A DNA stretch of 39,279 nt from NCBI GenBank assembly GCA_009786315.1, contig WQTM01000230.1, positions 1 to 39,279 of the forward strand. The letters are read 5' to 3'. Shown here piece after piece: positions 7,059 through 15,204 of the stretch. The notes beneath the pieces were generated by a model. The model was given only the letters and a program-made list of their open reading frames with translations. It had not been told where the DNA came from and did not search any database. This DNA is from Pseudomonadota bacterium. GTDB taxonomy: Bacteria > Myxococcota > Myxococcia > Myxococcales > Myxococcaceae. How positions within the stretch are numbered: the first letter of the stretch is position 1; each line of letters opens with the position of its first letter. The position numbers were made by a program, and so were the translations under genes.

Positions 7059-8984
7059 ATGAAAGATGGACAACTTCTACATTTCTTTTGTGGCAAGGGG
7101 GGCTCAAGCAAGACGCTGTTGTCTTCGGCTTTTGCCTTGCGTGCTGCAACGAAGCAAAAATGGCTCCTTGTTTCCTGGGAGAGCAGGGGAAGTTTGTCGG
7201 AGCTTCTTCAGGTGAAGCTTTCGCAGCAGCCGAAGAAACTAGAGGGAAGAGGGGAGGGGGGCATTCTCTATGCGGCGGAGTGCGATCGCCTAAAGCTTGC
7301 AGAAAAATGGGGTGGCGTATGGAGGGCTTCCTTGGAGAAATATGCGCAGAAGGCGGGGATGTTGAGCAAGGAGGAGGTTTTGAAGTTGATTGCCCCGGCG
7401 ACAGAGTCCCTCAAGGATGTTGCGGGGTTATTCTGGTTATGGGAGCTTTCAAACAGCCAACGGTTTGATGGGATTGTGGTGGATGGCCCTTCTGTGGGCG
7501 CAAGCTTGCGTTTGTTGGGAGCGCTTCCGCGTTTACGTACCTATTTGGCGTTGTTGAGAAACGAGAAGGCTTCCAAGACGGCCAAGACGGTGGCGAAGCA
7601 GCCTTTGCCTTTGGGGGAGTGGACGGAGCTTTGCGAGAAGCTTTCTGCATGGATGAAGGACCCGGAGCGTTTTGCCTGGCATATTGCGGCATTGGCGGAG
7701 CCTTTGGCGGAGGCGCAAACCAAGGTTTTGCTGACGGAGATGAAGGCACAAGGCATTGTGCCGACGGAGCTTTTGGTTGCGCAGGTGGAGGCCAAGGATG
7801 AGGGCCCCGTCATATTTGCTCGCCGTGGTTTGCAGGCGCCTTCCATTCGAAAATATGGAAGTTGGTGTCCGCAAGTTTCTCTGGTGAAGCGTCGCATACA
7901 AGCGCCCGTTGGGCTGGAGGGGTTGGGGGAGTTTATAAAGGGTTGGGAGCCGGAGGAGGAGACGAGGGTTTTGGCATTTGCCGCGCATGAAGGCCCCCCC
8001 CCTCTCGTAAAAACCCCCTCCATGCCGGACATTGCCGCTCCCCCGTTGCCCCCGACGCGGTTTTTATTTTTTGGGGGGCCGGGAGGGGGTGGGAAGAGCA
8101 CCTGTGCGGTGGCGGCGGCGGTGGCGTTGACGGAGAAGGAGGGTCCCGTGTTGCTTTTGTCGACGGACGCAGCACATTCGCTTTCCGACGTTTTGCAAAA
8201 CCGTCTCATGGACGCAGAGTCTCAAGTACGAGGCACCAAGGGCCTATACGCCAGGGAGTTGGACGCGCAAGTATGGTTGAATGGCCTAAGGAAGCGCCTG
8301 AGGGAGAAGCTGAGTTGGGCATGGGGTACAGACGTTGCAGGGGGGGTGGACGTAGGGTGGGCGAAGGAACTCATAAAGAACCTGATAGAATTGGGCCCGG
8401 CGGAGTTGGAGGATTTTGCCCTCATTCAAGTATTGACGGATGCGTTGGTGCAGGAGCGTTTCAAACGTATTGTTGTGGATTTGCCGGACGACCTAACGGC
8501 GTTTCGGTTTTTGGATGCGATAGGCCCCATTCGCGCGTGGCTGCAAGGTTTGCGAGGGGCTTTTTCGAGGCACAAGGCCAAGGGTTTTGCGGCGTTTTTG
8601 GAAGAAGTGGCTTTTTGGGAGCAGCGGTTGGAGCGTTTTGAGGCTGCGTTGCAAAACCCTATGGAGTCGCGTTTCATTCTTGTTGGGCGGGCAGAAGCCT
8701 CTGTGGTGTCGGCGATGCAGCGTTCCATTCTATTCCTCAAGGCGAACAAGCTGCCATTGGAGCGCGTCATATTAAACCGTGTATTGCCCAAGTCCACCTG
8801 TGCGTTGACAGAGGAGAGGAGGGGGCAGGAGTTGGAGGTAGCCAAGCAGATGGAGAAGAAGCTGGGCATACCGTTGACGGTGGCGCCTGCTTTGGGGCGT
8901 TTTCCGGCGGGGCTTAGGGAACTCAAGGCATTTCGCACAGCTTGGTATGCATTGTCTATAGCGTCGCGCAGCAAAGCGGCATAG
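7059..8984 (+). CDS. Tandem ArsA/Get3-like ATPase (two fused halves)
   Basis: A 641-residue protein of two ArsA-type P-loop NTPase halves joined by a Pro-rich linker near residues 312-330. The N-half has P-loop CGKGGSSKT (11-19), keeping the first signature Lys, and a switch II-like stretch VVDGPSVGASLRLL, but its switch I (SWESRGSLS) is degraded. The C-half has GGPGGGGKST (near 339-348), lacking the signature Lys, with an intact switch I (STDAAHSLSDVL) and a degraded switch II (VVDLPDDLTAFRFL). The halves thus look complementary. No arsenic-resistance gene is nearby, so anion export is unlikely; a cytosolic targeting or regulatory ATPase is an inference. ATG 7059 has GAGAAGG ten bases upstream. 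Its stop codon overlaps the ribosome site of accA, so the two genes belong together. A run of nine C (7994-8002) lies in the linker. Confidence 0.9.
   Translation: MKDGQLLHFFCGKGGSSKTLLSSAFALRAATKQKWLLVSWESRGSLSELLQVKLSQQPKKLEGRGEGGILYAAECDRLKLAEKWGGVWRASLEKYAQKAGMLSKEEVLKLIAPATESLKDVAGLFWLWELSNSQRFDGIVVDGPSVGASLRLLGALPRLRTYLALLRNEKASKTAKTVAKQPLPLGEWTELCEKLSAWMKDPERFAWHIAALAEPLAEAQTKVLLTEMKAQGIVPTELLVAQVEAKDEGPVIFARRGLQAPSIRKYGSWCPQVSLVKRRIQAPVGLEGLGEFIKGWEPEEETRVLAFAAHEGPPPLVKTPSMPDIAAPPLPPTRFLFFGGPGGGGKSTCAVAAAVALTEKEGPVLLLSTDAAHSLSDVLQNRLMDAESQVRGTKGLYARELDAQVWLNGLRKRLREKLSWAWGTDVAGGVDVGWAKELIKNLIELGPAELEDFALIQVLTDALVQERFKRIVVDLPDDLTAFRFLDAIGPIRAWLQGLRGAFSRHKAKGFAAFLEEVAFWEQRLERFEAALQNPMESRFILVGRAEASVVSAMQRSILFLKANKLPLERVILNRVLPKSTCALTEERRGQELEVAKQMEKKLGIPLTVAPALGRFPAGLRELKAFRTAWYALSIASRSKAA
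7994..8002. repeat. Nine-base C homopolymer in the ArsA-like linker
   Basis: Nine C in a row on the coding strand, encoding the Pro run between the two ATPase halves. A slip would cut off the C-half. This is the same placement, at a domain linker, as the C10 tract in the M61 gene. Confidence 0.9.
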
Positions 8985-8997
8985 GAGGTTTGAAACG

Positions 8998-9966
8998 ATG
9001 GCCCTGAAAATAGCCTATGCTTTGGATTTTGAGCGACCGCTGATTGAGCTTGAGAACAAGATAGAGGAGTTGAAAGTCCTCAGTGAGACGGGGGCGGTGA
9101 ATTTCGACTCTGAGATTCTCCGTTTGGAGAAGCAGGCGAAGAAGTTGCAGGAGAAGATTTTTAGTGGATTGACGCGCTGGCAGGTGGTGCAGCTTTCCAG
9201 GCACAGTGCGCGCCCCTATTTTTCGGACTACTTACACTATTTATTTACAGATTTTTGTGAGTTGTCCGGTGACCGTTGTTTTGCTGATGACATGGCGATA
9301 GTGGGAGGGCTTGCGAAGTTTGGTGGGCAGCCTGTGGTGGTGATGGGGCACCAGAAGGGGCGGAACACGAAGGAGAACATGGCCCGGAATTTTGGCATGC
9401 CGAGGCCGGAAGGCTACCGCAAGGCGCGGCGGTTGATGGAGCTTGCCGCCCGGTTTTCCCGTCCCATTTTTACCTTTATAGACACGCCTGGGGCCTACCC
9501 GGGGATGGATGCGGAGGAGCGTGGGCAGGCGGAGGCGATTGCGGTGAATTTGGAGAGGATGGCCTCATTGCCCATACCGGTGATTGCGACGGTGATAGGG
9601 GAGGGTGGCTCCGGGGGGGCTTTGGCCATAGGCCTAGCGAACCGCGTACTCATGTTGGAGCATAGCATTTATTCCGTTATTAGCCCGGAGGCATGCAGCT
9701 CCATTCTCTACAGGGACGCGACGAAGGCGTCCAAGGCGGCCGAGGCATTGAAGTTGACGGCGCAAGACATTATGCGGTTGAAGGTGATTGATGAGGTGAT
9801 AGCCGAGCCAGTGGGTGGGGCGCACCGGGACAAGGAGAAGGCGGCGGAGTTGCTTGGCAAGGCGCTGAAGAAGCACCACCAGCAGTTATTGAAGATGACG
9901 CCCAAGCAACTCATTGCGAACCGCTACGAGCGTTTTCGAGCGATGGGGGCTTTTTCTGAGTTATGA
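8998..9966 (+). CDS. accA: Acetyl-CoA carboxylase carboxyltransferase subunit alpha
   Basis: Alpha subunit of the carboxyltransferase that moves the carboxyl group from biotin to acetyl-CoA to make malonyl-CoA, the first step of fatty-acid synthesis; it works with AccD in the cytoplasm. The 322-residue product has normal length. The N-terminal helical part begins with FERPLIELENKIEELK. The crotonase-fold core carries GDRCFADD, GHQKGRNTKEN, FGMPRPEGYRKA, FIDTPGAYPGMDAEERGQ and the oxyanion-loop segment GEGGSGGALAIG, followed by SVISPEACSSILYRD. ATG 8998 has AGGAGG (8983-8988) nine bases upstream. Its end overlaps the cmk start by ATGA. No accD was seen in the window. Confidence 0.98.
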   Translation: MALKIAYALDFERPLIELENKIEELKVLSETGAVNFDSEILRLEKQAKKLQEKIFSGLTRWQVVQLSRHSARPYFSDYLHYLFTDFCELSGDRCFADDMAIVGGLAKFGGQPVVVMGHQKGRNTKENMARNFGMPRPEGYRKARRLMELAARFSRPIFTFIDTPGAYPGMDAEERGQAEAIAVNLERMASLPIPVIATVIGEGGSGGALAIGLANRVLMLEHSIYSVISPEACSSILYRDATKASKAAEALKLTAQDIMRLKVIDEVIAEPVGGAHRDKEKAAELLGKALKKHHQQLLKMTPKQLIANRYERFRAMGAFSEL

Positions 9967-10685
9967 AGAGGCGGCCTTTTATTGTTGCATTGGATGGGCC
10001 CTCTGGGGCAGGCAAGTCAACGTTAGCGAGGGAGCTTTCGAAGCGGTTGGGGTTTCTTTGGGTAGACACGGGGGCGATTTACCGTTGTTTTGGCCTAGCG
10101 GTGTGGCGGGCCTATGGAGGCGGGGTGGGGCTTTTGGCTCAGCGTGAAGGGATATTAAGCCTTTTGTCGGCACTCCATATGGGTTTTGGGGAGGGGGGCT
10201 GTCGTGTATTTTTGAATGGGGAGGATGTGAGCGAAGCGATTCGAAAGCCTGAGGTGTCCTTGTTGACGAGCGAATTGTCTGCCTGGCCGGAGGTACGTGC
10301 CGCGCTGTTGGGGTACCAGCGTACGCTTGCGTTGGCCGCCTCTCGAGGGGTTATTTTGGATGGCAGAGACATTGGGACGGTGGTTTTTCCGGATGCGGAC
10401 TTGAAGTTTTTCATTACTGCGGTGGCGGAAGAGCGGGCGCGGCGTCGTCAGAGGGAGTTGGCAGGGCAAGGGATAGAGAAGACGGTGGAAGAAGTTTTTT
10501 CAGAGCAAGGCAAGAGGGACAGGGCGGACAGCCAGCGGGTGTTTGCGCCGTTGAGGCAAGCGGAGGGTGCGCACATATTGGACACGAGTGAGCAAAGTTT
10601 AGAGCAAGTGATAGATGGGCTGGAGAGGGAGGTGAGGCGCCATTGGGAGAAGGCGCAGCGGGACATACGTCATTTTGTTGAGTGA
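9963..10685 (+). CDS. cmk: Cytidylate kinase
   Basis: CMP/dCMP kinase, which makes CDP and dCDP from ATP and the monophosphate in the pyrimidine salvage and nucleotide supply pathway. The 240-residue protein is of usual length. The P-loop DGPSGAGKST is near residues 12-21, followed by VDTGAIYR, the nucleotide-binding LDGRDIGTVVFPDADLK (near 138-154), and the arginine-rich lid KRDRADSQRVFAPLRQAEGA. The ATG at 9963 overlaps the accA stop, indicating coupled translation. The product is cytoplasmic. No rpsA gene follows, although that is a common neighbour in other bacteria. Confidence 0.97.
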   Translation: MKRRPFIVALDGPSGAGKSTLARELSKRLGFLWVDTGAIYRCFGLAVWRAYGGGVGLLAQREGILSLLSALHMGFGEGGCRVFLNGEDVSEAIRKPEVSLLTSELSAWPEVRAALLGYQRTLALAASRGVILDGRDIGTVVFPDADLKFFITAVAEERARRRQRELAGQGIEKTVEEVFSEQGKRDRADSQRVFAPLRQAEGAHILDTSEQSLEQVIDGLEREVRRHWEKAQRDIRHFVE

Positions 10686-10725
10686 GAATGGGTTTTGTTA
10701 GTTGTAGCGGCAAGAAGGAGAGAAG

Positions 10726-12273
10726 ATGTCGTTTCAACCTGACGAGCATACAGGACACCGCCTAGGGAGATATGAGTTGCTTTGCCGCATGGCGGTAGGG
10801 GGGATGGCTGAGATATTTTTAGGTTTTGCGAGGGAGGGGTTTTGGGCGGGGAGGGCGGTTGTCCTCAAGCGTATGTTGATAGAGCGTGAGGATGACAAGG
10901 AGATGTTGGAGCTTGTGTTGGAGGAGGCGAAGTTGATGGCGGGCCTCAACCATCCGAATGCGGTACGGGTGTTGGACTTAGAGGTGACGGACACGAGTGT
11001 ATGCTTGGTGATAGAGTTTATTCCGGGTTTGAATTTGGAGGAGTTGACGGAGTGTTTTCAAGGGCCGTTGCCTTTGGGGCTAACGCTTGCGGTGGTTCGC
11101 GGAGCCGCGTTGGGGCTAAACCATGCCCACAACTATTGTGGCAAGGGGGGGCAGGCTGCGCCGATTATTCACAGGGATGTGACGCCGAGGAACATTATTT
11201 TAAGTTTTGATGGGCGAAGTCGGGTTTTGGATTTTGGCATTGCGCGGATTGTTGGGGCGCAGCGCAGGACGACAGCGGGGATGGTGCGGGGCACTTCTGC
11301 CTATATGTCCCCGGAGCAAGCGACGGATCAACCTCTTGACATTCGGACAGATATTTTTTCATTGGGTGTTGTTTTTCATGAGCTTTTGAGTGGAGAGCGT
11401 TTGTTTTCCCGGGGCAAGCCCATGCAAGACATGATGGCTGTTTTCCAAGGGGCGATTTCTTTGCCTTCGCAAGCGAACCGAAAGCTTCCCCGCAGCATAG
11501 ACAACTTGGTGCTTCGGATGTTGGAGCGCTCTTTGGACAAGCGTTTTCAGACGATGGGGGGTTTTATAGAGGAGTTGGACAGGGATTTTGCGACGATTGT
11601 ATGGACAGAAGCGGAGTGTTTGCAGTTTACGCAGAAGCATTTTTCAAAGCGCAGGAACGACATTGAGTCCATGCTTTCGAGGATAGATGTTTTCCTCAAG
11701 CCTTCTCCTGCGGTGGGGCACCTTCCTTTTGAGGAAGCGCAGACAGTTATTGAGCGCAGGTCTGCCAAAAACCAAGCGCCACAACTTTTGTCTTTTCAAG
11801 TTGCAAAGGAAGCGCCTTTGTCGTTGAAAGCTCTGCCCCCAAGCAGTCCGCGTGCGGCTTTGTCGTCCCTGAAAGATGATGAGGATGTGACGGCCCTCAT
11901 AGACAGCCATGGGAAGCCATTGGTTTTTCTGTCCAAGGTGGGCGAGGTGGAGGGTGGTTTGTCCAAGGAGGAGGTATTTGCGGTGCAGACGGCGGATCTC
12001 CTGGTGCCGAAGGAAGCGAAGGGTATTGTGGCACAAAGGAGGGAGAAGGAGGCGGATACAGAGTTTCGAAGTGATGCGGTAGCGACAGACGAGTTGTTGG
12101 AGTTTCCCGAGAGCAGAAGTTCTTTTTCGATTCGTTGGTTTTTTTTGGGAATTGTTTTGATAGGTTTGGCCCTGGGGATGGGTTGGTGGCTTGGAAAAAG
12201 CTCCATAGAAGCACAACCGCCCCCCCATGAAACCCAAAGCGTTGACCCGCCTTCTTTGCCAACGCCCAACTAA
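10726..12273 (+). CDS. Membrane-anchored Ser/Thr protein kinase
   Basis: A Hanks-type kinase of 515 residues. The glycine-rich loop MAVGGMAEIFLG is near residue 23 and the ATP-binding Lys lies in VVLKRM. The catalytic loop is HRDVTPRNI (near 149), followed by DFGIARI and an activation segment ending GTSAYMSPEQA. The kinase domain ends near 300. A charged, low-complexity stretch follows, then one membrane segment (about 470-490, FFLGIVLIGLALGMGWWLG) and a short Pro-rich tail, so the kinase faces the cytoplasm. No PASTA or other sensor domain is present outside. AAGGAG lies five bases upstream of ATG 10726, and the gap to cmk is only 40 bases, so it is probably the last gene of the ArsA-like/accA/cmk operon. 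Kinases of this layout are numerous in myxobacteria. The substrate is unknown. Confidence 0.95.
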   Translation: MSFQPDEHTGHRLGRYELLCRMAVGGMAEIFLGFAREGFWAGRAVVLKRMLIEREDDKEMLELVLEEAKLMAGLNHPNAVRVLDLEVTDTSVCLVIEFIPGLNLEELTECFQGPLPLGLTLAVVRGAALGLNHAHNYCGKGGQAAPIIHRDVTPRNIILSFDGRSRVLDFGIARIVGAQRRTTAGMVRGTSAYMSPEQATDQPLDIRTDIFSLGVVFHELLSGERLFSRGKPMQDMMAVFQGAISLPSQANRKLPRSIDNLVLRMLERSLDKRFQTMGGFIEELDRDFATIVWTEAECLQFTQKHFSKRRNDIESMLSRIDVFLKPSPAVGHLPFEEAQTVIERRSAKNQAPQLLSFQVAKEAPLSLKALPPSSPRAALSSLKDDEDVTALIDSHGKPLVFLSKVGEVEGGLSKEEVFAVQTADLLVPKEAKGIVAQRREKEADTEFRSDAVATDELLEFPESRSSFSIRWFFLGIVLIGLALGMGWWLGKSSIEAQPPPHETQSVDPPSLPTPN

Positions 12274-12356
12274 CCCCCAACCCATTTTATTTTACAGACA
12301 TTTCCATACAAACAGGTGTTTGGTATATGTCTGTTTTTCATAGAGAAGCAGGAGAA

Positions 12357-12365
12357 GGGGGGGGG
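12357..12365. repeat. Nine-base G homopolymer in the kinase-csp gap
   Basis: Nine G in a row in the gap 12274-12535, the third G/C tract of nine or more bases in the window and the only one of the three outside a gene. No terminator hairpin was found after the kinase gene. Apart from this tract and the candidate csp promoter nothing was recognised in the gap. Confidence 0.85.
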
Positions 12366-12448
12366 AGAGGTTTCACTATTTTTATACACACAGGGGTATT
12401 GAAGCAGGGAGGGGTGTGTGTGCGCACAGTGTTCCGTACTAATAAGTA

Positions 12449-12475
12449 TAGACAAAGCCACGCCAGTCATATAAA
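12449..12475 (+). promoter_or_regulatory. Possible csp promoter
   Basis: TAGACA (12449-12454) and TATAAA (12470-12475) are separated by 15 bases, slightly short of ideal, and would give a leader of about 55 bases before the cold-shock gene. This is a consensus match only; nothing else in the gap looks better. Confidence 0.35.
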
Positions 12476-12535
12476 TCCTCTGTTGCCTCAAGAACGGGGC
12501 GTATTAACCAAAAAGTAAAAGGATGTTAAGCAGAC

Positions 12536-12742
12536 ATGGCAACTGGTACCGTAAAATGGTTTAATGATGCGAAGGGCTTTGGTTTTTTGACACAAGATGG
12601 TGGTGGAGAAGATGTGTTTTGTCACCATACAGCCATTGAGATGGGGGGGTTTCGCACCCTGTCGGAAGGCCAAAGGGTTGAATTTGAAGTGACACGTGGT
12701 GCGAAAGGGCTACAAGCAGTAAACGTACGTGCAGTAGGTTAA
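12536..12742 (+). CDS. Cold-shock domain protein (CspA family)
   Basis: A 68-residue single-domain nucleic-acid-binding protein. It shows the family start [15 protein letters not shown], which includes RNP1 (KGFGFLTQ), then RNP2 as DVFCHHTAI, and a C-terminal strand region [21 protein letters not shown]. In Escherichia coli CspA the RNP2 stretch is VFVHFSAI; here Cys replaces the second Val and His replaces the second Phe, one of the base-stacking aromatics. The family acts as an RNA chaperone in cold or growth transitions. ATG 12536 has only AAAAGG about 13 bases upstream. It stands alone, with gaps on both sides. Confidence 0.96.
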   Translation: MATGTVKWFNDAKGFGFLTQDGGGEDVFCHHTAIEMGGFRTLSEGQRVEFEVTRGAKGLQAVNVRAVG

Positions 12743-13181
12743 CCGAAAGGGGAGCCGCTTTTTGGCGTGGTGTGTTGTTTTTGTCGACGGCAGCTGCTTG
12801 GACGCGGGTTATTTCTGTTGTTGAAATGACTTTGGTTGAGGCAGTTTTTCTTGTCGGCAGGGGGAATCTCGACGCCGAAGTTTTCGCGAGAGTTTCTAGT
12901 CGCTGTCACTTTGGAAACGAAGTGGCGGCGATTTTTTTGTGCAGTTGAGGTGTTTGTTTTGGAGCTTTGCCCCTTCTATTTTTTTAAGGCTCCACGTTGT
13001 TTTGTTGTGGTGGGGTGGTGGGGGAGGGCAGTCCATTTTTCTTTTTTTGGTTTTTGGTTTTGTCAAATTTTTATTCAGCAGGAGACTTCTTTGGCCGTTT
13101 TCTTGACCTGGTTCAGCTTGGGTTTAGGCTGCGTTGCAACGTGCATGTAGCGAATGCAGCATGCTTTGCGCTGGAGATTTT
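12743..13181. other. Gene-free 439-base stretch between csp and the PilZ gene
   Basis: The stretch is T- and G-rich on the plus strand. An open frame from TTG 12836 to 13150 exists, but it has no ribosome site and its product is an implausible Phe/Val/Trp-rich string, so it is not called. No clear terminator, promoter or RNA fold was recognised. It presumably holds the csp 3' end and the PilZ promoter. Confidence 0.5.
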
Positions 13182-13517
13182 ATGAGTGACAATAGAGACG
13201 GCAAGAGAGCCCCCATTGATATTTTCATGAACAAGTATGTGAAGGGCGTCCCCTACATGGCGCATGTTTCCGATATTTCCCGAAACGGTGTTTCGCTTTC
13301 CACCCTCATAGAGCCGCAGTTGGGAGGGAAACGTGTGGGCTTACAATTTCAGCTTCCGGGGAGTGAGGAGGTTATTTATGCGGAAGGGGAGGTTGTCCGG
13401 GAGTGGTTGGAGTTAGGGGAGCGCGAGGGCTCGGGCATACGCTTTACTTTGTTGGCCGAACGTCATCGAAAGATGATTGATGATTATGTGGAAAAGAACC
13501 ACGCAGATTCGCCATGA
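13182..13517 (+). CDS. PilZ domain protein, probable cyclic-di-GMP binder
   Basis: A 111-residue single PilZ domain. The two ligand motifs are visible: RxxxR as RDGKR (residues 5-9) and DxSxxG as DISRNG (31-36). These are followed by beta strands and GSGIRF near residue 85, the common end of the domain. Both motifs being intact, cyclic-di-GMP binding is expected from family knowledge. ATG 13182 was chosen because GGAG lies six bases upstream and the domain begins directly after it; a longer frame from TTG 13134 adds a Cys-rich stretch that does not belong. There is no signal peptide or membrane segment. As a stand-alone PilZ protein it likely acts by binding a partner. Cyclic-di-GMP often controls motility, but a link with the glt genes 1.7 kb downstream is only a suggestion. 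Confidence 0.93.
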   Translation: MSDNRDGKRAPIDIFMNKYVKGVPYMAHVSDISRNGVSLSTLIEPQLGGKRVGLQFQLPGSEEVIYAEGEVVREWLELGEREGSGIRFTLLAERHRKMIDDYVEKNHADSP

Positions 13518-13887
13518 GGTGGGTTGGTTTTCCTGTGGTTATTTTTTAGGGTAGGGGGGGCACTCTACGGAGTGGTGGCATATGGGCGAAGTGGCTGGTA
13601 GCGCCTTCTTTGGAGGAGGGCGATGAGGGGGCTGGAGCATTGGAGTGAGGGCCCCTCCTCATTTTGGGGCGCCCAGTGTTTCCCAGCCCCCCAAGCTCCG
13701 CTGCGGAGCGTTGAGCTCAGCGGCGAAGTGCTTGTTGAATTTAAAAATTCATACAAAGCAAATTGAGAAGAAGATTGCCGTCAAAATATAGGAGAGGGCG
13801 GAGCGAATTGGGTTTGCACGAGCCAAGGAAACCCATATAAATATAAGCAAAAGTTGTTGTCCTCTAAAGCATTTGGCGGAAAGAAAC
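13518..13887. other. Hairpin-rich 370-base intergenic region
   Basis: No gene is supported here. Several dyads are packed into 13561-13723: CACTC-TACG-GAGTG (13561-13574), a 9-bp pair GGGGGCTGG/CCAGCCCCC (13627-13635 and 13683-13691) enclosing GGGCGCCC (13667-13674), and GCTCCG-CTG-CGGAGC (13695-13709), followed by a TGAGCTCA palindrome. No T run follows, so these are not ordinary terminators. The last part is A/T-rich and holds a good promoter for the next gene. Confidence 0.5.
13814..13841 (+). promoter_or_regulatory. Sigma-70 type promoter for the AI-2E family gene
   Basis: TTGCAC (13814-13819) and TATAAA (13836-13841) are spaced by 16 bases in an A/T-rich stretch, about 47 bases upstream of the ATG. 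This is the best consensus match that I saw in the window. Confidence 0.55.
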
Positions 13888-15060
13888 ATGTCTTCTTCGA
13901 CACCAGAAAAAGCGGAAGAAAAGCAAGCAGCTCCTTTCTCAATGCCTTCATTTGGGACTTCGGCTCCGGAGGGTTTTTCGGAGCAGGAAGAAGGGATTGC
14001 CAGGCGTGCGGATTGGATTTGGATTTTTGGAGTATTGGGCATTTTGGCAATGATTTTCGGTGCAATCACCTACATTAAAGTGGTTGCGATTCCGGCGCTT
14101 TTGGCTTTTGCTTTGGCGTATGCGCTCAACCCTCTCATCCGTTTCATGTGCCAAAAGGGTTTTTCGCGGCTGGTTGCAGTCATTGTTATTTTTGCAGGAT
14201 TTTTAGGATTGTTGTTGGGTTTCATTTTCTATCTCATTCCTGTTCTCAAGGCGCAGTTTTTGAAGATTCCTGAGTCTTTTTCGCGTGCGGGAGCTGTGGT
14301 TGTCCCGTGGTTGGAGAAGCTTGAAACCTCCATTCCTGAGGGTTTGCATGGGGTGGTTGTCAGCCTCAGGGAGGGGGTGGTTTCCCTCGTCAACGAGTTA
14401 GGGCCGGCGCTTGCTCAGCTGGTAGGTTCCATTGCGAGCAGCACGCCAGGCATTATGAACGTGTTGATAGGGATAGGGTTGCTGCCCATTTTAATCATTG
14501 TTTTTTTACTGAAATGGAATGCGCTGGTACAGAGGTTGATGTTATGGATTCCGGAGTGGGCGAGGGCGCAGGTGACGCATCGTTTTCGTGAATTAAATGA
14601 AGTATTGTCAGGATTTGTCCGAGGGCAGCTGTTGGTAGGGTGTATTTTAACTGTTTGTTATGCCATCGGTTTTAGTTTGGCACGTATTGACATGGCCATA
14701 CTGATTGCTTTGGTTGCTGGGTTTGGGAACATACTGCCCTATGTGGGCACGGCCTCAGGGATTACGTTGGCGAGCATTGCGCTTTTGTTGTCTTCGAGCA
14801 CGGGGTGGTGGCAAGTTTTCGGGGTTGTCATTACATTCGTTGTTGCGCAAATACTGGAGGGGTTTTTCATTACTCCGAGGATTGTTGGGAACCGTGTTGG
14901 TTTACCGGCCACGGTGGTGATTGTTTCGGTTTTTACATTTGGGGAGCTTTTTGGGTTTATGGGGATTTTGTTATCCGTACCAGTGACTGCAGTGCTCAGG
15001 GTTGTTTTAAAGCTAATGTTGCTTCGTTATCGTGAAGTCTCTTGGTATGCAAAGGGATAA
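13888..15060 (+). CDS. AI-2E family membrane protein (PerM/YdgG-like)
   Basis: A 390-residue inner-membrane protein. After a soluble N-terminal 40 residues there are paired hydrophobic helices (ADWIWIFGVLGILAMIFG, then IPALLAFALAYALNPLIRF), a third near LVAVIVIFAGFLGLLLGFIFYLIP, a long amphipathic middle region, and at least four more segments. The family signature is seen in LVAGFGNILPYVGTASGITLA and in the end region EGFFITPRIVGNRVGLPATVVIVSVFTFGELFGFMGILLSVPVTAVLRV. Members include the AI-2 exporter TqsA and proton/ion antiporters, so the substrate is open; the name does not prove a quorum-sensing role. ATG 13888 is preferred over TTG 13873. It ends 144 bases before the gltD start. Confidence 0.94.
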   Translation: MSSSTPEKAEEKQAAPFSMPSFGTSAPEGFSEQEEGIARRADWIWIFGVLGILAMIFGAITYIKVVAIPALLAFALAYALNPLIRFMCQKGFSRLVAVIVIFAGFLGLLLGFIFYLIPVLKAQFLKIPESFSRAGAVVVPWLEKLETSIPEGLHGVVVSLREGVVSLVNELGPALAQLVGSIASSTPGIMNVLIGIGLLPILIIVFLLKWNALVQRLMLWIPEWARAQVTHRFRELNEVLSGFVRGQLLVGCILTVCYAIGFSLARIDMAILIALVAGFGNILPYVGTASGITLASIALLLSSSTGWWQVFGVVITFVVAQILEGFFITPRIVGNRVGLPATVVIVSVFTFGELFGFMGILLSVPVTAVLRVVLKLMLLRYREVSWYAKG

Positions 15061-15204
15061 AAGTTAGGGCTTGTGTGTTTCGGTGTTGCGTATTTTGGCG
15101 GTGTGGGGCTTTTAATAGGCCCGACTTTTACTGATGAACTCTGGTATGCAGACACTTTGTCTTTGGTGGAGTGGTGTTGTTTTGGGAATGGGCAAGGAGC
15201 AGAG

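Noticed and set aside
7059-8984. Arsenite efflux ATPase ArsA
   Set aside because: No arsB, arsR, arsD or arsC nearby and degraded switch motifs; the family is also used for other functions.
12836-13150. 104-codon frame from TTG in the csp-PilZ gap
   Set aside because: TTG start without a ribosome site and an odd Phe/Val/Trp-rich composition that follows from the T- and G-rich DNA.
13565-13756. 63-codon minus-strand frame
   Set aside because: It lies across the hairpin cluster, has no ribosome site and no recognisable domain.
13888-15060. Autoinducer-2 exporter as a definite function
   Set aside because: The family has members with other substrates, and no luxS or lsr genes are in view, so only the family name is used.
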